Below, one piece after another: positions 38,441-50,979 of a stretch of DNA of 64,000 bases. Origin of the DNA: Panopea generosa (Eukaryota; Mollusca; Bivalvia; Adapedonta; Hiatellidae); the NCBI GenBank assembly GCA_029582155.1, contig CM055895.1:18590787-18654786 (forward strand). The letters are read 5' to 3'. The position numbers and the translations under genes were made by a program. Under the pieces are notes generated by a model, which searched no databases, was not told the origin of the DNA, and saw nothing but the letters and a program-made list of their open reading frames with translations. Position 1 is the stretch's first letter; the number at the start of each line of letters is the position of its first letter.

Positions 38441-41000
38441 TTAAAATATAGGATTACAACGGAGCGCACACGGACAAATCTAAAATATCTTTATAAAGCA
38501 GGATTACAACGTTGGCACAGACGTATATAGCTACATGTTATTTATAATGCATGTTTGTAACCAGATTTTTTTTCATAAAGAAGAAATGCAAAGTGCGCAC
38601 AAAGACACACCGAAATTATCTATTAAGAATAAATTTGCAAAGGGGTGAACAATGACACATCTAAATATTCTCTCTGTAAAGCAGGTGTGCAAAGGGGCAC
38701 ACAAATGCACAGGTAAAATATTTTTGTAAACAGAAAATCAAAGGGCTCATAACACATATCTCAATTGTTGGTCAATAAACTAGGCTGCAAACGGGCACAC
38801 ATGGAAATAGCAATATTGTATTTGTAAACGGTGCAATAAAACGATCGCATAGGGGCACAGTATAATCATCTGTGTAAAGCCGAATTAAGAATGACACTAA
38901 AGGACAGTTAAATTATCTCCCTTTAAAGCAGAATAACAAAGGGGTACACAATTACATGGCCTAATTATCATTGTAAAGCAGGGTTACAAATGGGCGCACA
39001 ACAACACAGTCTAATTATCTTTGTAAACCAGAATTACAAATGGGCGCACAAGGACACGGCATAATTATCATTGTAAATCAGGATTACAAAAGGGCTCACA
39101 AGGACACGGCCTAATTATCTTTGTAAAGCTGGATTACAAAAGGGCACAAAATGACATAGCCTAATTATCATTGTAAAGCAGGGTTACAAATGGGCGCAAA
39201 ACGACATAGTCTAATTATCATTGTTAAGCAGAATTACAAATGGGTGCACAAGGACACGGCCTAATTATCTTTGTAAAGCATAATTACAAAAGGGCGCATA
39301 ATGACACTGCCTGATTATCATAATAAAGCATGATTACAGATATGCGCACAAGGACACGGCTTAATCATCTTTGTAAAGCCAGACTACAATTGGGCACACA
39401 ATGACATGGCCTAATTATCATTGTAAAGCAGGGTTACAAATGAGCGCACAACGACACAGTCTAATTATCTTTGTAAAGCAGAATTACAAATGGGCGCACA
39501 AGGACACGGCATACTTATCATTGTAAAGCAAGATTACAAAAGGGTTCACAAGGACACGGTCTAATTATCTTTGTTAAGCAGGATTACAAAAGGGCGCATA
39601 ATGAAACTGCCTAATTATCATAATAAAGCATGATTACAGATGTATGCACAAGGACACGGCCTAATTATCTTTGCAAAGCCGGATTACAAAAGGGCGCACA
39701 ATGACATAGCCTAATTATCATTGTAAAACAGGGATACAAATGGGCGCACAACGACACAGTTTAATTATCTTTGTAAAGCAGAATTACAAATGGGTGCACA
39801 AGGACACGGCCTAATTATCTTTGTAAAGCAGGATTACAAAAGGGCACATAATGAAACTGCCTGATTATCATAATAAAGCATGATTACAGATATGCGCACA
39901 AGAACACGGCATAATTATCATTATAAAGCCGGATTACAAAAGGGCACACAAGGACACAGCCTTATTATCTTTGTAAAGCCGGATTACAAAAAGGCACAAA
40001 ATGACATGGCCTAATTATCATTTTAAAGCAGGGATACAAATGGGCGCACAACGACACAATCTAATTATCTTTGTAAAGCAGAATTACAAATGGACGCACA
40101 AGGACACGGCATAATTATCATTGTAAAGCAGGATTACAAAAGGGCACATAATGAAACTACCTGATTATCATAATAAAGCATGATTACAGATATGCGCACA
40201 AGAACACGGCATCAATATCATTATAAAGCCGGATAACAAAAGGGCACACAAGGACATAGCCTAATTATCTTTGTAAAGCAGGGATACAAATGGGCGCACA
40301 ACGACACAGTCTAATTATCTTTGTAAAGCAGAATTACAAATTGGCGCACAAGGACACGGCATGATTATCATTGTAAAGCCGGATTACGAAAGGGCGCATA
40401 ATGACACTGCCTGATTATCATAATAAAGCATGATTACAGATATGCGCACAAGGACAACAACATATCTATATAACGCAGGATTACAAAGGTGCGCACAAGG
40501 ACACGACCTAATTATCATTTTAAGCAGGATTACAAAGAGCCGCATAAGGACACGGCCTAATTGTCTCTGTAAAGCAGGATTACAAATGGGCGCACAATGA
40601 CACGGCCTAATTATCTTTGTAAAGCAGGATTACAAAGGGGCGCACAAGGACACGGCCTCTTTATTATTGTAAAGCCGGAATACAAATGGGCGCACAATGA
40701 GACGGTCCAATTATCATTTTAAGCAGGATTACAACGGGGCGTACAAGAATATAGCCTAATTACAATTGTTACGCAGAACTATCTAGCGATGCACGATGAT
40801 ATAGCTTCAGTATCAGTGTAAAGCAGAATTACAAAAGGTGCACAGGGACAAAGAGTAATTATCATTGTAAAGCAGGATTACAAAGGGGCACACAAGGACA
40901 TAGCCTATTTACTATTGTTAATCAGAACTTCAAACGGGTGCACAATAGTACAGCTTAATTTGCATTGTAAAGCTGTACTATAAAGGACACATATGGATAC
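38441..41000. repeat. 50-bp satellite array
   Basis: Monomer of 50 bp: ctaattatctttgtaaagca, ggattacaaaagggcgcaca and aggacacggc. It is degenerate at the left (38,441-38,940) and regular from 38,940 to 40,700. Alternating monomer subtypes (with taataaagcatgattacaga) recur every few copies, so higher-order structure is present. Confidence 0.95.
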
Positions 41001-43950
41001 CATTACATAGCTTTTCTGTACAGCAGGATTAAAAAAGAGGCACACAAGGACACAGAGAAATTATCATTGTTAAGCAATACTATAGAGGAAACACATGGCC
41101 ACCATTACATAGTAAATATGTACAGCTGGATTACAAAAGGTGCACAAGGACACAGAATAATTATTATTGTAAAGCAGTAATATAAAGGACACACATGGCC
41201 ACCATAACATAGCCTCGCTCTACAGCTGGATTACAAAAGGTGCACAAATACACAGAGTAATTATCATTGTAAAGCAGTTCTATAAAGGACACACATGGCC
41301 ACCATAACATAGCCTCGCTCTACAGCTGGATTACAAAAGGTGCACAAATACACAGAGTAATTATCATTGTAAAGCAGTACTATAAAGGACACACATGGCC
41401 ACCATAACATAGCCTCGCTCTACAGCTGGATTACAAAAGGTGCACAAATACACAGAGTAATTATCGTTGTAAAGCAGTACTATAAAGACACACATGGCCA
41501 TCATTACATAGTCTCGCTCTACAGCTAGATTACAAAAGGTGCACAAATACACAGAGTAATTATCATTGTAAAGCAGTACTATAAAGGACACACATGGCCA
41601 CCATAACAGAGCCTCGCTCTACAGCTGGATTACAAAAGGTGCACAAATACACAGAGTAATTATCATTGTAAAGCATTACTATAAAGACGCACATAACCAC
41701 CATTACATAGTCTCACTGTACAGCTGGATTACAAAAGGTGCACAAGGACACAGAGTAATTATTATTGTAAAGCAGTACTATAAAGACACACATGGCCACC
41801 ATTACATAGCCTGTCTGTACAGCTGGATTACAAGAAGGTGCACAAGGAGAAATGTAATTATCATTGTAAAGTAATACTATAAAGGACAAACATGGCAACC
41901 ATTACATAGTCTCGCTTTACAGTTGGATTACAAGAGGTGCACCAGGACACAGAGTAGTTATTACTGTAAAGCAGAATTACAAATGAACACACATGGCAAC
42001 CATTACATAGCCTCGCTGTACAGCAGGATTACAAAGAGGTGCACAATGACACAAAGTAATTATCATTGTAAAGCAGATCTATAAAAGACACACATGGCCA
42101 CCATTACATAGTCTCGCTCTACAGCTGGATTACAGAGAGGTGCAATTATCATTTAAAAGCAGTTCTATAAAGGACACACATGGCCACCATTATATAATTT
42201 CGTTGTACAGCAGGATTAAAAGAGGTGTACAAGGACACAGAGTCATTATCATTGTAAAGCAGTTCTATAAAGGACACACATGGCCACCATTACATAGTCA
42301 CGCTCTACAGCTAGATTACAAAGAGGTGCAATTATCATTTAAAAGCAGTTCTATAAAGGACACACATGGCCACCATTACATAGTTTCGTTGTACAGCAGG
42401 ATTACAAAGAGGTGCACAAGGACACCGAATAATTATTATTGTAATGCAATACTATAAAGGACACACATGGCCACCATTACATAGTCTCTCTGTACTGCTG
42501 GATTACAATAGGTGCACAAGGACACAGAGTAATTATTTTTGTAAAGCAGTTCTATAAAGGACACACATGGCCACCATTACACACATGGCCACCTTTATAT
42601 AGTCTCGCTGTACAGTAGGATAACAAAGAGGTGTACAAGGACACAGAGTCATTATTATTGTTAAGCAGTTTTATAAACGACACACACGGCCACCATAACA
42701 TAATTTCGATTTATAGCAGGATTAAAAGAGGTGCACAAGGACACAGAGTAATTATCATTGTAAAGCAGTTCTATAAAGGACACACATGGCCACCATTACA
42801 TAGCTTCGCTGTACAGAAGGATTATAAAGAGGTGCACAAGGACACAGAGTAATTATCATTGTAAAGCAGTTCTATAAAAGATACACATGGCCACCATTAC
42901 ATAGTCTCGCTGTACAGTAAGATAATAAAGAGGTGCACAAGGGCACAGAGTAATTGTTATTGTAAAGCAGTTCTATAAAGGACACACGTGGCCACCATTA
43001 CACACATGGCCACCATTACATAGTCTCTCTGTACAGCTGGGTTACAAAGAGGTGCACAAGGACACAGAGTAATTATTATTGTAAAGCAGTACTATAAAGG
43101 ACACACATGGCCACCATTACATAGTCTCGCTGTACAGTAGGATAACAAAAAGGTGCACAAGGACACAGAGTAATTATTTTTGTAAAGCAGTTCTATAAAG
43201 GATACACATGACCACCATTACACAAATGGCCACCATAACATAGTCTCTCTGTACAGCTGGATTACAAAGAGGTGCACAAGGACACAGAATAATTATTATT
43301 GTAAAGCAGTACTATAAAGGAGTCACATGGCCACCATTACATAGTCTCGCTGTACAGCAGGATTACAAAGAGGCGCACAAGGACACAGAGTAATTATTAT
43401 TGTAATGCAATACTTTAAAGGACACACATGGCCACCATTACATAGTTTCGCTGTACAGCAGAATTACAAAGAGGTGCACAAGGACACAGACTAATTATTA
43501 TTGTAATGCAATACTATAAAGGACACTCCTGTTTACGATTACATAGTCTCTTTGTACAGCAGGATTACAAAGAGGTATGTGCACAAGGACACAGAGTAAT
43601 TATTTTTGTAAAGCAGTACTATAAAGGACTCGCATGGCAACCATTACATAGTCTCTTTGTACAGCTGGGTTACAAATGGTGCACAAGGGCACAGAGTAAT
43701 TATTATTGTAAAGCAGTACTATAAAGGACACACATGGTCACCATTACATAGTCTCGTTGTACAGCTGGATTAAAAAAGGTGCACAAGGACACAGAGTAAT
43801 TATTATTGTAAAGCAGTGCTTTAAAGGACACACATGGCTACCATTACATAGTCTCTCCGTACAGCTGGATTACAGAAGATGCACAAGGACACAGAGTAAT
43901 TATTATTGTAAATCAGAATTACAAAAAGACACACATGACCACCATTTCAT

Positions 43951-43951
<1 letters not shown>
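41001..43951. repeat. 100-bp dimeric satellite array
   Basis: Two diverged 50-bp halves form a 100-bp unit. One half carries gtaaagcagtactataaagg, acacacatggccaccattac; the other carries ctgtacagcaggattacaaa and gaggtgcacaaggacacaga. About 28 units. Short open frames in it are translations of the unit. Confidence 0.95.

Positions 43952-44009
<58 letters not shown>
43952..44009. repeat. (TC)n microsatellite
   Basis: 29 consecutive TC dinucleotides inside the satellite. Confidence 0.98.
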
Positions 44010-44011
<2 letters not shown>

Positions 44012-45093
44012 ATTGCAGGATTACAAAGAAGCGCACAAGAACACAGCTAAATTATCTCTGTCGCACAGGATTACAAAGGAATGTAATGAAAACAGCGCAC
44101 ATGGACTTTGCTAAAACATGTTTTTTTAAAAAGCAGGAGTAGTATAGAAAGGGCATTCAAAAACACAGCTAAATTATTGCTCTGTAAAGTAAATTTGCAA
44201 CGGGTACATAACGATACGACCAATTTTTTTTGTAAATGGGAACACACACAAAAAAAATATCTTTGTAAAGGGGCGCACAAGGACACAAATAAAATATCTT
44301 TTTGTAAAGGGGCGCATTAGGACACAGCTGAATTATCTTTATAGAGGGACGCACAAGGACACAAATAAATTATATTTGTAGAGGGGCGCACAAGGACACA
44401 AATAAATTATCTTTGTAAAGGTGTGCACAAGGACACAAATACATTATCCTTGTAAAGGGGCGCACTAGGAAACAACTAAATTATCTTTAAAAAGGGACGT
44501 ACATATACAAAACTAAATTATCTTTGTAAAGGGGCGAACAAGTACACAAATAATTTAATTTTGTAAAGGGGCAAACAAGGACACAAACAAATTCTCTTTG
44601 TAAAGAGGCGCACTAGGACACAACTATATTATCTTTGTAAGGGGACGAACAAAGACACGAATAAATTTTCTTTATAAGGGGGCGCACAAGTATACAAATA
44701 AATTATCTTTCTAAACGGGACGCACAAGGACATAAATACATTATCACTGTAAAGGGGCACACAAGGACATAACTAAATTATTGTTGTAAATGGGCGCACA
44801 TGGACACAAACAAATTATCTTTGTAAAGGGACACACAAAGACAAAAAAAATATCTTTCTAAGGGGGCGCACAAAACACAAATAAATTATCTTTGTAAAGG
44901 GGCGCACATGGACACAAATAAATTATCTTTGTAAGGGTCGCACAAGGACACAAATAATTTATCTTTGTAAGGGTCGCACAAAGTCACAAATAAATTATCT
45001 TTGTAAAGGGGCGCACAAGGACACAAATAAATTATCTTTGTGAAGGGACACAGAAGGACACAAACAAATTATTTTTGTAAAAGGGCGCACAAG
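44010..45093. repeat. 38-bp satellite array, left of Polinton
   Basis: Monomer of 38 bp, ggggcgcacaaggacacaaa plus taaattatctttgtaaag, a shortened relative of the 50-bp monomer. The array is interrupted at 45093 by the Polinton and resumes at 60174 with the same monomer. Confidence 0.95.
45088..45093. repeat. left target-site duplication of Polinton (cacaag)
   Basis: Matches cacaat at 60174-60179 in five of six positions. The satellite context (gcgcacaaggacac) is the normal monomer sequence. Confidence 0.6.
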
Positions 45094-45242
45094 AGTAGTA
45101 TAGATTTTGGGGGTGGTGGTAGCGCACTTTTCCACGGGTGTAAATTACCAGCCCACCGAGTCCAGACCCGCCCAGGCTCGTCCAGACTCGCTGGTCATTT
45201 ATGCCCGTGGAAAAGTTTGCCAAGCCCCCCATAATCTATACT
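45094..45242. repeat. left terminal inverted repeat, itself a palindrome
   Basis: 149 bp matching the complement of 60025-60173. It also folds on itself: agtatagatt pairs with aatctatact; cttttccacggg with cccgtggaaaag; and gagtcc with a diverged ggactc-type partner near the centre. The whole end could form a long hairpin or cruciform. Confidence 0.9.
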
Positions 45243-45449
45243 TCTTCCCCCCAACCACCTACTTTCATTAGACAGCTTAATCCTTAAACGAAATCCTCAC
45301 ACCTCATTTTTACTAACATATCCACATGCTTGTGTTGAAATACCATCTTTTAAAACAAATCGTTTATCATTATAACAAGACAAACTGATTTTGATCTATT
45401 TTGTAACTATTTAGAATATGTTTCTCCGACTTAATAATTTGCATTGAGT
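45243..45449. other. Polinton subterminal region, no gene seen
   Basis: Starts with a C-rich run (cttcccccccaacc) and then AT-rich sequence between the left terminal repeat and the polymerase end. Confidence 0.5.
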
Positions 45450-48400
45450 AATGACATTGTTCGCTAGAATACAAGATATTTTAATAATTTTCAAATTTAA
45501 TATCTTTCTTAACATCACATTTCTTTACACCTATACATCGTTTGGTTTCCTTCTTATCAGACAGGACATAAGAATACAATTTACTTCAAAAGCCAATAAA
45601 TTCAGTAATTGGAATTCCACCCGTTTCATCCTTCATCTTCCCAATTACTTTTTTATTATAATTAAAATGGATTTGCATTCATGTTCATAATCGCTATTAT
45701 CAAACAATTCTTTCATTTTAAATAAATCTTCATTATCATCCTCGGCTTCTATTTCGTAACAGAGCGAGTCTGTATATGTAAATGAAAGAGAAGCCGAACA
45801 TCCGTACATTATCATTATGGTGTTGTAGTGGAAGTATATCATCAAATGTTTAGACAAATCAAGGATGCACATTCCAAGATAAGAAGGGTGGTTAAGCAAC
45901 TCATCCTTTATTTTATGCACCGCAAACAAAAATATCATTAAATTTTACGCTAGATTGAAAAGTCGGCTTTGACTGGTATTCATTAGTTTGAAAAAATCCT
46001 TTTCAAAAGCGTTTTTAGCTATTGTTCTCTTTTTGGTGTTGAAGTCAATATACTCGTTTAACCATGGAGACTCATCAAAAGTTAAGATCCTATGAAACTT
46101 TGTTACTTTTAACCCAAGACTTTGATACAAAAGAAGATTCATTCCTGTAATGAACAACATACTTCTCCTTATCAAATAAAGTAGGAACCAATTTCTTAAC
46201 CTTACACGAAGCAATAGTAAACTTTTCTTTTATTTTCTTGCAATGAGAACTTAACCAATCACTATCTATTTCTAATTTTTTCAAGAGCACACTGATAATC
46301 ATTATGATCTATATGTAGATTACTAGGATATTCTATATCAACTTCACAGATAATTGTTTTTCCACTTTTCTTTAAAGAATTATGATTAACCCACTTAAAT
46401 CCTCTCAGAAGGCAATGGTTGACTCATAGCTCTCCCATAAAGGTTGTTAGCGTCTAAATACATTATGTAAATACTTTTCTCTTTTGGATCGTAACCATCT
46501 ATGTATTTGTTATTTGCCTTAGTATATCGCTTGGCAACGTAACTTGTTCCACCACGGAGGCCTTTTTTAATGAACAAACACATATCTCTGTCTGTAATTA
46601 AATCTAGCTAAATCTTAGTCATTTTCAATATCGCATCCCAAGCCAAACCAGGACTGGAAAAGTAATGAGACGGATCAAGTTTGTAGAACTGAAGACATGT
46701 TTTTCTGAAGTTCTTAAATACATCAGTTAAAAGGAGAACATCAGTCTTTAGATACAGGTCATGATTTTCCTCCGTAGTTTTATTTGATATTCTTTCCATA
46801 CTTTCTTAGCCCTTTCATATTCTTCATTAGAAACATGCTCATCATTTAACAATGAATAAAACAATTCTTAAGAAGCTAATTTAGTCTCTTTAAACTTGTC
46901 AAATGAATTCATGTAGTCAAAAGGATAAATACCTTTTTGTTTTAACAAGGTATTCTCTTGAATTTCTGATTCCAAGTAAAGAAATGAAGATAAATTCTTA
47001 ACCAAACCATCTACTGACTGAGACATAAACTCAAAAATATCAATAAACACCAAACTGTCTCCCAACATGAACGCCATATATTTTTCAATATTATTTGGGA
47101 TAACATTTATCTTCTTTTTAATTTCTACTGCTATTTCCCCAAGTTGTTCCATTATGAAATGGGAATCATAACCTCTTAATTTATGAAATACAATTGGAAT
47201 TTTAGTTGAAAGCCTAAAATTAACATTACATTTGTTATGAGCAGCTTCTCTGTACTTCCCCGTTATGTGACAATGGTCTCTTACTTTATCATCCTTATCC
47301 AATGAACTATTACAAAGATGTCATACTTTGGTCTTTTGAAATAATATCTCATCCTTTGTACTCATTGTTTAATCTTTATGGAAGTGTTCTCTAAAACACC
47401 TTCTTACAATCTTTTTCTTCCCTAAGTATAGCTTTCAAGAACTTGTAAACTCTGTAAACAACAACATTTCCTGTGAATTTATCATCATAACAACACACCC
47501 GTTTATAACCAAATCCACAATCAACATGGTTCTGGTACTTTCTTGTTTCCCCCCCCCCCCACCCCCCTCCACCCCCACCCCCCTTTCCCACCCACTCTCA
47601 TCATAGGAACAGGTAATGCTTCGAAATCAGCATATATTACAAAAGGAACGCCTAACTGTTTTTGATAGTTTTTAAAATTTACATATGCTGTTTTTATAAG
47701 GCATTTTATCGACTGTTTTCCATTAATTTCCAAACAGACACACTTATGTCTCTCTAGTATATCATTCGTTGTGAAGTGTTGTAAACAACACAAATGTTTT
47801 TGGCACGATGTTTAGTTTCATTATCTATTCATCTATCAAAATCTTTTATCCAAACATAATGGCTTTTCCCATCATTTTCAGTAAGAAGCATTTCAAAACA
47901 ATCATCACATTATTGTTAAGAAATGTAAAGGGGGGGGGGGGGGGCGTTTTATTCTTATAACTAAAGACATTAAATCTTAAATTATTAGCTACTTCTATTT
48001 TAGGAATATCCTTCACTTTAATGGAAAACGTTATTCCGTCATAGTTTACTTTGTCTATATGTTCTTTATATTTTAATATTCTTGAAATATTTTAATAACT
48101 TGAAACTTATATGCTCAATGACACCACCGGAGACACTGATCATCTCTTTCATTCTTGATGTTAATTAATCCTTTCTTGACATGTTTTAATTATTTTGGTA
48201 ATTCAGCAAATGTAAACCCTCTTAATGGTTGGTATTTATATATGTTTATATAGTGGTTTGTAATTCGTTTAATATCCCACCCCGATCTTTCATTTAGCCA
48301 AGCATCTATTCTCGTATCTTTTTCCGAAATTATGCCACCTAGATCAATTTTATTGTTTATTGCTATAACTGGTTTAGAATGGAAATATACCGTTTTATAA

Positions 48401-48604
48401 CTTAGCACTCAAACTTGTACTTTGCGAAAGGTTACTCTTAAAGCAGCACTTATTTTAATTCCCCCTATTTCTCTTCTAATTATTTTTTAATTCATTTACA
48501 ATCATCATTTTCGTTCTTGTAAGTTGTTCAAAGGGATTAGAGCTCCTTATTTCAATTTCGTATGATCTAACATATTGTCTCGGTGTATTTTCTATTAGTT
48601 CCAT
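45450..48604 (-). pseudogene. Polinton protein-primed DNA polymerase B, broken
   Basis: The enzyme would copy the element from protein-primed ends. Fragments in order, reading leftward, are as follows. The start is ATG at 48604 (QYVRSYEIEIRS). An N-terminal piece lies at 48408-48190. The exonuclease I region (VIYADFEALP) is at 47793-47521. A zinc-finger-like DHCHITGKYR and exonuclease II FHKLRGYDSHF follow at 47302-46868. Exonuclease III sits in 46799-46608 (HDLYLKTDVLLLTDVF). Palm motif A is YLDANNLYG (46583-46395). The KEYVVHYR and FFKLMN regions are at 46302-45945. The palm C region at 45938-45645 reads SFTYTDSLCYEI, where the family has an Asp-Thr-Asp core, so one catalytic Asp is replaced by Tyr. 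At least nine frame breaks are present, plus an apparent deletion between motifs B and C. G/C homopolymers at 47549-47589 and 47930-47944 disrupt it further. Confidence 0.92.
47549..47589. repeat. C-rich run within the polymerase gene
   Basis: Nearly pure C with a few A and T. On the coding (minus) strand it gives a Gly/Trp run just after the exonuclease I region. A second run, 15 G, lies at 47930-47944. Confidence 0.95.
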
Positions 48605-48714
48605 ATATATCTTATATTTAGAAAATAATTTTCAATTTAGTTGAATAATAACTCATTTCTTATAACTAAATTTGAATGATTTCCCATACTTTTTAGACCA
48701 TGTTTGTATCATTG

Positions 48715-49086
48715 CAACACATTTTAATTAACCCAGCATTTACTAATTTCCTTTGGGCAGCATACATACACTTGAAATCCATCTTAACTGCCTCTGCTCA
48801 CTTTTCGACAGCAATAACCGCTTTTGCTTTCCTTCTTTCCTTATGAGCGTCTTTAGCGGTGATGTTGTCGATGCCCACGAGTCCCATTACTGTTTCTATA
48901 TCCTTTCTAATTGTTTCTATATCCTTTTTTTCTTTGCTTTTTCCTGTTTCTCCTTTTCTTTATTTTTACTAAGAAATAAATTAATAGTATATACACTATT
49001 CATTATTGTTTCTCCAAAATGCTTATCACCCTCATCGTTTTTTTTGTTTTTTTTTATTTCATTTTTTATCTTATCCTTATTATCCA
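48715..49086 (-). pseudogene. lysine-rich Polinton protein, broken, unassigned
   Basis: From an ATG at 49086 the minus strand encodes a strongly charged Lys/Glu-rich segment (KNEIKKNKKNDEGDK, KNKEKEKQEKAKKKR). After frame breaks a more protein-like stretch with VGIDNITAKDAHKERRK and MYAAQRKLVNAG appears. It lies between the kinase homologue and the polymerase, in the same direction. I do not recognise the family. A DNA-binding or virion-associated role would be a guess. The plus-strand hydrophobic frame at 48753-49145 is its mirror and is not a gene. Confidence 0.4.
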
Positions 49087-49230
49087 TAATTATATTATTA
49101 TTTTTTTATTATTTCGAAACTCTTTGCTCTTTCCTCCGGTTCTAGTTTATCTAAATCCTCGACTCAATTATTTTTTACAATTAATCCGTTCATTGTATAT
49201 ATCAAGGTTAAAGATAAAAAAATAAGCTTT

Positions 49231-49805
49231 TTAAAACCGATAAATAAACTCAATAACTTGGTTAAAAATTACCTCGAGATCATTCTTGTCTTTCCTTTCT
49301 ATATCAATGTTAATTACTAATACCTTATTTTTATACTTCTTAGGGAATTGTTTTTGTTTTTCCTCATTATCAATTAGATATTCTTTCGGAATCTCGCTCT
49401 CACCGGGTTTTGATCTTACCTTTATTCTTTCGATACATTTATCAGCAAATGTTTTCAAATAAACGTAACAATTTGGTTTGGGTTGATTCATAACACGAAC
49501 AACATAATCATATACAAATCTTTCTAAAGGATTGAATGAATATGGTGAACATGGTGAAGCAAACATATCTTCATTAGATTCCCAACATCTTTTGAGTACG
49601 CAATTCTGTTTATACATCCTAGCTGTTTCCATCATCCTAAAATGAGAATGTATCGGATCATTATATAATTATTTGAGTGGGTTCATTCCATCCAGACAGG
49701 CCCATTGTTAAATCGGTTCAGGAATAATTTTTAAACATTCATTTAAATAGTTTAAAAATGTAGTTTTTCAACCCCAATATTACCTTCTAATGATATTACA
49801 ACCAT
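49231..49805 (-). pseudogene. deoxynucleoside kinase homologue inside Polinton
   Basis: Reading leftward from an ATG at 49805, the N-terminus has a P-loop-like VISLEGNIGV followed by a degraded continuation. Next come an NPLK segment with a substrate-loop look and, in the uninterrupted frame 49635-49231, YVYLKTFADKCIERIKVRS, then EIPKEYLIDNEEKQKQF and KVLVINID. This order (P-loop, the hydrophobic strand with CxERI, the lid Arg residues, a late V-hydrophobic-D strand) is that of dNK/TK2-type deoxynucleoside kinases, which phosphorylate deoxynucleosides for dNTP supply. The length, about 192 codons, is slightly short for the family. The P-loop Gly-Lys-Ser/Thr is altered (EKL), and frame breaks lie before 49,640, so it is inactive. 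It starts five bases from the end of the upstream gene. Confidence 0.7.
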
Positions 49806-49809
49806 TATA

Positions 49810-50238
49810 TTATTCATATCCATTTATTTTATATTTTTTCATGTACATTTCCAGAGGCTCGACAAAGTCATCGCTTCTTTGCATTTCTAGGACTTTATTG
49901 AATACATCTGAGACTACTTGCTGAATTTCTTCGGCCGTTTGACAATTAAAAAAGAGTTGTTTAAACTTTCTTTGGTATATTTTGAATTTTGTCTTTTTCT
50001 CCTTCATTTTCAAAACATTAGTTAAGTTAAGAAAAACAGCTGGGATAGCCCGCGTTAACACAATAAAAGCGGAAATTACAGGAACCGCAGTTAGAACAGC
50101 CGCTGAACCTAATATCCCCGTGGATACTTCAACTACTTTACTGATGTTACCGCAAAACTTATAACTTTTTCTATATGTCGAAACAACTTTTGATAGATAT
50201 AAAATTAACTCACTCGTTGTTTCGAGAGTTTCATTCAT
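49810..50238 (-). CDS. Polinton hydrophobic protein, 142 aa, intact frame
   Basis: Intact frame MNETLETTSE to KINGYE. Residues of about 40-75 are a long hydrophobic stretch (GILGSAAVLTAVPVISAFIV) that could be one or two membrane helices. A basic Lys-rich loop (KMKEKKTKFKIYQRK) and an amphipathic C-terminal half follow. Its stop codon nearly abuts the kinase start (49805), so the leftward genes form a compact co-oriented block. It is one of the few unbroken genes of the element. I do not recognise a named family; a membrane-associated virion or host-membrane role is only a possibility. Confidence 0.55.
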   Translation of the reverse strand: MNETLETTSELILYLSKVVSTYRKSYKFCGNISKVVEVSTGILGSAAVLTAVPVISAFIVLTRAIPAVFLNLTNVLKMKEKKTKFKIYQRKFKQLFFNCQTAEEIQQVVSDVFNKVLEMQRSDDFVEPLEMYMKKYKINGYE

Positions 50239-50323
50239 TTTATATTATTCAAAGTGTTTTTATAAAGCGTCTCGTGCTTTTCCGAAGTTATTTCTCCTTG
50301 CTCCAACAGTTTGTCAATACTGT

Positions 50324-50800
50324 TTATTCCATCATTTTTAAAGAGAGGTTATTATTTCCCGACTCAATAGAACCGCAGATTAGTTCTAATTTATCAACGA
50401 GATCATCAGCGCAATCGCACGAACCTAAGATATTTATTCTCTTGCTTAATGGGCTTATTGGTATTCTGCCTAATTCTGTTAGTTTTTGAAAAACATCTTT
50501 TGCCAACATGGAAAAGTTTTTATTTTTATATCTTTTAGTAATTAGTTCGATAAAAGCATCATCTAGTTTTGTTTTTAATGCAGTTCCAGAACCCCGCTTC
50601 GCAATTAATTTATGATAAAAAACTAGTTTATTTTCAGGTTTCCATAGTTTCCATCTTTATCTACTTTGTAATAATTTCTTAGTCCTTTTCCTTTAAACAA
50701 CCTCGGATTTTTATATCATACTTAGTGTTATGCTGTAATCTATTAATTGACTTCTATCTTGTTTCATTTCTCCGATATCTCTTACATCTTTCTCAGTCAT
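50324..50800 (-). pseudogene. unassigned Polinton protein, frameshifted
   Basis: Starts at an ATG at 50800 (MTEKDVRDIGEMKQDR), breaks near 50,710, continues in another frame with GKGLRNYYKVDKDGNYG, breaks again near 50,655, and then runs cleanly from about 50,640 to the stop at 50324. The last part contains KRGSGTALKTKLDDAFIEL, MLAKDVFQKLTELGR and LGSCDCADDLVDKLELI. It is mixed alpha-helical by appearance, with no catalytic motif I can name. It is the first leftward gene next to the divergent region. A 14-codon frame (MEKERKKVAKLFKS) at 50835-50879 may be a remnant of another small gene. Confidence 0.55.
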
Positions 50801-50879
50801 TTTTTCTTTCTACCTGTGCCCACTATCTTACCATTTAAGATTTGAATAGTTTAGCGACCTTTTTGCGTTCTTTTTCCAT

Positions 50880-50979
50880 TGATATGGAGTATCTATTAAT
50901 TAAAATTCCCGAATTATGACACAAAAGGAGAAAAAAGTACTTTTAAGTAACTACATGATTACATGCCAAGTTCTTGTTT
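50880..50979. promoter_or_regulatory. divergent intergenic region of Polinton
   Basis: About 100 AT-rich bases between leftward genes (polymerase side) and rightward genes (ATPase, capsid). It is the natural place for promoters of both blocks; no specific element is identified. Confidence 0.35.

Noticed and set aside
41364-43724. Short ORFs within the 100-bp satellite
   Set aside because: They are translations of the satellite unit, present on both strands, with no independent features.
48753-49145. Hydrophobic plus-strand ORF that looks like a membrane protein
   Set aside because: It is the complement of the Lys-rich minus-strand gene; poly-Lys codons read backwards give Phe and Leu.
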